Assembly (NCBI RefSeq): GCF_000303155.1
Contig: NC_018719.1
Span: 930,001-994,000 of the forward strand
Reading direction: 5' to 3'
From: Candidatus Nitrososphaera gargensis Ga9.2
GTDB lineage: Archaea > Thermoproteota > Nitrososphaeria > Nitrososphaerales > Nitrososphaeraceae
Length of the DNA stretch: 64,000 nt
Each line of letters begins with the position of its first letter. Position 1 is the first letter of the stretch. The translations under genes were made by a program, and so were the position numbers. Positions 60,929 to 64,000 of the stretch are shown here, one piece after another. A model generated the notes under the pieces. That model had not been told where the DNA came from, did no database searches, and worked only from the letters and a program-made list of their open reading frames with translations.

Positions 60929-62799
60929 TGGAAAGCTATGATGTTGCAATAATCGGCGGCGGATCTGCTGGCCTTGCCGCGCTAAAACAGCTGTCAAACT
61001 TAGGCAAACAGGCGATCCTGCTTGAAGCCGGCAAGCAGGTTGGGACCAAGAACATTTCCGGCGGTATACTGTACTCAAAGAAGCCAAAGACTGGCCGGGT
61101 ATACAACGTCGAGGATGTCTACGGTCCAGAGTTCCTAAAGGATGCGCCAGTCGAGCGCAAGATAACGCAGTACATGCTGCATTCTACTTCAAGGAACAAG
61201 GTCTTTACGATGAACCTGACTGCCGCCCACGAGTATCAGGCTAATTTCGGCTACTCTGTGCTGCTCAACCGGCTCAACGCATGGTTTGCCCGCCACGCAG
61301 GCGAAAGTGCCGAGCGGCAGGGTGGAGGCATCGTATCGGGCGTGCACGTCCGGTCGCTGAGCTGGCAGGGCGACAAGACGGTAGTTGAGACTGACGAGCT
61401 GGAGCCCTTTGAGGCGAAGGCAGTGATCGCTGCTGATGGCGTCAACTCGGAAGTAGCTGAAATAACCGGATCCAGACCAAAATTTACGCCCGAGCAGTTG
61501 TACCAAGGGGTCAAGGTCGTAGTCAAGCTGCCAGAAGAAATAATCGAGCAGCGGTTCGGCATCGGGCCGGACGAAGGTGCAGCTCATTTGTTCGCCGGCG
61601 ATGTCACGCTCAACCACATTGGAGGCGGCTTTCTCTACACAAACCGCGATACGCTGTCAGTTGGCGCCGTGTACCATTATGACTCGCTGATGGATAGACC
61701 TGCAGAGCCCTACACGCTTGTCAACGCACTGCTGAAGAACCCGATGGTCGCCGAATTCGTAAAGGACGAAGTGGCCATCAAGGAGGAGATCGACAAGAAC
61801 CTTCCAAAGGAAGAGCAGCTAAGGGTGCGGTTTGCGGTAAGCAAGCTGATAAAAACATGGAATGAGCTTCGCGACGTATGGTATTCGCCAGCTGCGAGGA
61901 AAAAACTTGTTGAAGCAGGCAAATACAAAACAGAAGAAGAGATCAAGGCAAGGCTCGACTCCGTGCAAAACGAGCTTGCAAACAAGTACCACACCAAGTT
62001 CGTAACCGACTATGTCGAGCTGGAATACAGCGCCAAGCTGGTGCCAGACGGCAAGCGCTGCGCCATGAAAAAGCCGTACTTCAAGAACGTGCTGTTTGTT
62101 GGCGACGCAGCCGGAAGGGGCGTCTTTATCGGCCCGAGAATAGAGGGTCTCAACGTAGGGATTGATGATGCAGTAAGAGCGGCAAACGCGGTAGCAAGGG
62201 CGATCGATAGGAACAACTTTGGCCCACAATATATGGGCGAATACTACTCCCAGTTGATAGAGGAGAGCCCCTATACTCGCGACATGAAAGAGATCGACAA
62301 GGATTATGTGAAAATATTCCTCGATGCGGCAAGGGACGTGCCAAAGGACATCATTGGCCAGCGTTATGGCATGGTGTTTCGGCTGATGTCAAGCGGCACG
62401 CTGAGGGGGCTGGCTGTTGGCTTTGCCAACATACTGGGCTACGACAAACTGCTGCCGTTAGTTGAGTCTGAAGACACATACGTGCAGGTGCCGGTAGAGC
62501 TTGCAGAAAAGATGGGCCGTCCCATTCAGGCGACGTACGAGCCGACCCTGCCGACTGTGGCTCAGCGCGTTGCAAGGCTGAAATACGACGACGACAGGAT
62601 TTCGCACATCAAGGTGCTAGACTCAAAATCGCAGTTCATGAAAAAGATGGTGACGCTCTGCCCCACTAGCTGCTACAGCATGGAGGGAGGCGACGTGACG
62701 CTCCAGCATGAGGCGTGCATCGAATGCGGCACGTGCGCCAAGGAAACAGAGTGGCGCCACCCAAGAGGGGAAAAGGGAGTAATCTACCAATACGGCTAA
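60925..62799 (+). CDS. fixC: FixC-FixX fusion, ETF:quinone oxidoreductase-like
   Basis: 624 residues from ATG 60925 (the next codon is also ATG). The N-terminus has the FAD Rossmann motif VAIIGGGSAGLAALKQL, then ISGGILYSKKP, FVGDAAGRGVFIGPRIEGLN and the rest of the FixC/ETF-QO body. The last 50 residues form a FixX-type ferredoxin: LCPTSCYSMEG and CIECGTCAKE. FixC and FixX are separate genes in many bacteria; here they are one chain. It takes electrons from EtfAB to quinone, possibly by bifurcation. It overlaps the next gene tail to tail. Confidence 0.93.
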   Translation: MMESYDVAIIGGGSAGLAALKQLSNLGKQAILLEAGKQVGTKNISGGILYSKKPKTGRVYNVEDVYGPEFLKDAPVERKITQYMLHSTSRNKVFTMNLTAAHEYQANFGYSVLLNRLNAWFARHAGESAERQGGGIVSGVHVRSLSWQGDKTVVETDELEPFEAKAVIAADGVNSEVAEITGSRPKFTPEQLYQGVKVVVKLPEEIIEQRFGIGPDEGAAHLFAGDVTLNHIGGGFLYTNRDTLSVGAVYHYDSLMDRPAEPYTLVNALLKNPMVAEFVKDEVAIKEEIDKNLPKEEQLRVRFAVSKLIKTWNELRDVWYSPAARKKLVEAGKYKTEEEIKARLDSVQNELANKYHTKFVTDYVELEYSAKLVPDGKRCAMKKPYFKNVLFVGDAAGRGVFIGPRIEGLNVGIDDAVRAANAVARAIDRNNFGPQYMGEYYSQLIEESPYTRDMKEIDKDYVKIFLDAARDVPKDIIGQRYGMVFRLMSSGTLRGLAVGFANILGYDKLLPLVESEDTYVQVPVELAEKMGRPIQATYEPTLPTVAQRVARLKYDDDRISHIKVLDSKSQFMKKMVTLCPTSCYSMEGGDVTLQHEACIECGTCAKETEWRHPRGEKGVIYQYG

Positions 62800-63344
62800 C
62801 TCTTCCACTTTATCGAACATCCGATCGAAGGATCAAAGTCCTTCTCGAGCCTTTCTCCCTTTAGCAGCTTGCGCACGTTGTTCTCCATGACAGGGACTGT
62901 CGGCTTTGCTTCAGGGTCAAGCGCATCGTTTATTCTGCCGTGGAACGCTAGCTTGCCGTCAAAGAACAGGAACGGGTCAGGCGTGCACACTGCTCCGTAC
63001 GCCCGCGCAATGTCTTGGCTGTCGTCTATCAGGTATGGAAAGTTCAGCCTATGATCCTTTGCAAACGTCACCATGTTGTCAAAGCCTTCGTCCTTGTAGT
63101 TTGGATCGTTGCTGTTGATGCCAATGACCTGCAGTTCTGACGGCTTGAACTTGCTCTGCAGCGCAACAATATCGCCAATTCTGGCCTTGACGTAAGGGCA
63201 GTGGTTGCAGATAAACACTACAAGCGTGGCCCTGCTCTTGTAGTCGTGCAATGAATGCATTTTACCGTCTACACCTTTTAAGGTGAAATCAGGAGCCCTG
63301 CTGCCGGTTCTGAGAACTTGAGGTGACGATTCAGTCTTGACCAT
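62796..63344 (-). CDS. Thioredoxin-like AhpC/TSA family protein
   Basis: A 182-residue soluble redoxin: GSRAPDFTLKGVDGKMHSL, VVFICNHCPYVKARIGD (Cys-x2-Cys as CNHC) and RAYGAVCTPDPFLFF with the cis-Pro loop. This is the thiol-disulfide type related to peroxiredoxins, and the third Cys before the cis-Pro is common in the subgroup. It likely reduces peroxides or protein disulfides in the cytoplasm. No signal peptide is visible. Confidence 0.88.
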   Translation of the reverse strand: MVKTESSPQVLRTGSRAPDFTLKGVDGKMHSLHDYKSRATLVVFICNHCPYVKARIGDIVALQSKFKPSELQVIGINSNDPNYKDEGFDNMVTFAKDHRLNFPYLIDDSQDIARAYGAVCTPDPFLFFDGKLAFHGRINDALDPEAKPTVPVMENNVRKLLKGERLEKDFDPSIGCSIKWKS

Positions 63345-63419
63345 GCCCTATCATGTAATGCATAGATATTATATCTATTACGAATGGTTATAAAATAATT
63401 CAACGATAATACAGCAGCC

Positions 63420-63629
63420 ATGCAACGCAGGAACGACAGCAGTCGGCTCTTGCCCCTAATCGTGATAGCAGTTTCTGCTGCATCCATAGTCGCTACGGTG
63501 GTTCTAGCATTCTATGGCATCTACTTTTTCTTTTTCTTTATACCGATTGTCTTTGGGCTGCCATGGTCAATAAAAAAGCTGTGGCGTAACAAGGCAAGAA
63601 AGCAGTGGAACGTCGAAGACTTGCGCTAG
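63420..63629 (+). CDS. Small two-helix membrane protein
   Basis: A 69-residue protein with two membrane helices (about 11-30 and 32-50, the second with a run of Phe: YFFFFFIPIVF) and a basic C-terminus (KKLWRNKARKQWN). It has a leaderless-type promoter (TATCTATTACG, TATAAAATAA upstream). Function unknown. Tail to tail with the next gene with a four-base overlap. Confidence 0.6.
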   Translation: MQRRNDSSRLLPLIVIAVSAASIVATVVLAFYGIYFFFFFIPIVFGLPWSIKKLWRNKARKQWNVEDLR

Positions 63630-63813
63630 GCGATGTCAAGGGCCTGCATAAGCTCGACCGTCAATTCTTCCTTTTTTCTGCGTCTGTATTCTGCCTTCAT
63701 TTTATATTCATGTTGTTGGTCTTTGGAATGTTCCTTCCAAACTCACTGTACCCGACCAGCTCGCAAAAATCGGCTATTCTTTCCATCGCAGGGGTCAAGT
63801 TATCAGATGTCAT
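63626..63813 (-). pseudogene. Small soluble protein gene with one frameshift
   Basis: Starting at ATG 63813, MTSDNLTPAMERIADFCELV runs to a stop at about 63698. Shifting one base near 63715 continues as HEYKMKAEYRRRKKEELTVE to a stop at 63626. Joined length is about 62 residues. The opening frame also extends upstream to 63930, but that part reads poorly. Function unknown. Confidence 0.5.
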
Positions 63814-63928
63814 ATCCGGTCCTCGTATCGCAGCTCGTAATACCTGCTGGGCCCAAACACACACATCATAAATGTCGACTATTACGAGGAGAATTCGGCC
63901 AGACAGATCGTCTTGCATAACTTTATGC

Positions 63929-64000
63929 ATGCATCAGTATAAAGCGATATATGAGCGTCTGCCTTCTGTCGAAAGCATCAGGCGCATCCCGGTCGTCAAG
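63929..64000 (+). CDS. Start of a gene cut by the window edge
   Basis: ATG 63929 opens a frame of 24 codons to the window end (MHQYKAIYERLPSVESIRRI...). Composition is protein-like. Too short to identify. Confidence 0.4.
   Translation, partial: MHQYKAIYERLPSVESIRRIPVVK

Noticed and set aside
1-64000. CRISPR arrays and cas genes
   Set aside because: No regularly spaced direct repeats and no Cas-like proteins were found on either strand.

Overview
The window reads as chromosome of an ammonia-oxidising archaeon of the Nitrososphaera type (Nitrososphaerota, formerly Thaumarchaeota). The evidence is archaeal TFB, F420 biosynthesis (cofG, cofH), a bacterial-type uvrBAC operon, FixABCX-like electron transfer flavoproteins, PAC2, CbtAB, secreted proteins with a C-terminal PEF-type membrane anchor, many single C2H2 mini zinc fingers, and promoters with a TATA box about 25 bases before leaderless starts. 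I see no amo, rRNA or ribosomal protein genes, so the species cannot be fixed.

Layout. 1-8 kb: small soluble and membrane proteins, a nucleotide cyclase, PAC2, a nitroreductase, several mini zinc fingers and a probable ubiquitin-like protein. 8-19 kb: a short structured RNA candidate, an alpha/beta hydrolase with a frameshifted erythromycin-esterase relative, an isolated nuoD-nuoB pair, a dead F420-dependent oxidoreductase, an M23 peptidase and many stress-type small proteins. 19-29 kb: a second RNA candidate, a paralogous gene pair, UspA, a broken CDGSH protein, the cobalt transporter cbtBA beside a His-tailed regulator, a large anchored extracytoplasmic protein under a DtxR-box-like palindrome, GT2 and HtrA. 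29-35 kb: cofGH, TFB, a membrane-bound winged-helix regulator and a secreted glycoprotein candidate.

35.07-45.54 kb: tRNA-Trp with two introns, followed by an AT-richer island bounded by a 16-bp repeat of the tRNA 3' end. The island carries a 3.4-kb transposon (39-bp inverted repeats, 8-bp duplication) with a proteasome-like Ntn hydrolase as cargo, then a HEPN-like protein, a broken DNA cytosine methyltransferase, a TIR protein, a nucleotide-cyclase-like gene and an AlbA_2 (Schlafen-type) protein. This looks like a defence island, and the TIR plus cyclase pair resembles Pycsar.

45.5-64 kb: dead histidine kinase and response regulator, alanine dehydrogenase, broken Rieske and flavodoxin-like genes, uvrBAC, an HD hydrolase, etfB-etfA-fixCX, a thioredoxin-like protein and small membrane proteins.

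A recurring theme is single-base frameshifts, mostly in short homopolymers, in accessory genes, while the long core genes (uvrABC, cofGH, nuoBD, etfAB-fixC, tfb) are intact. This favours real gene decay, although consensus errors in homopolymers cannot be excluded from sequence alone.
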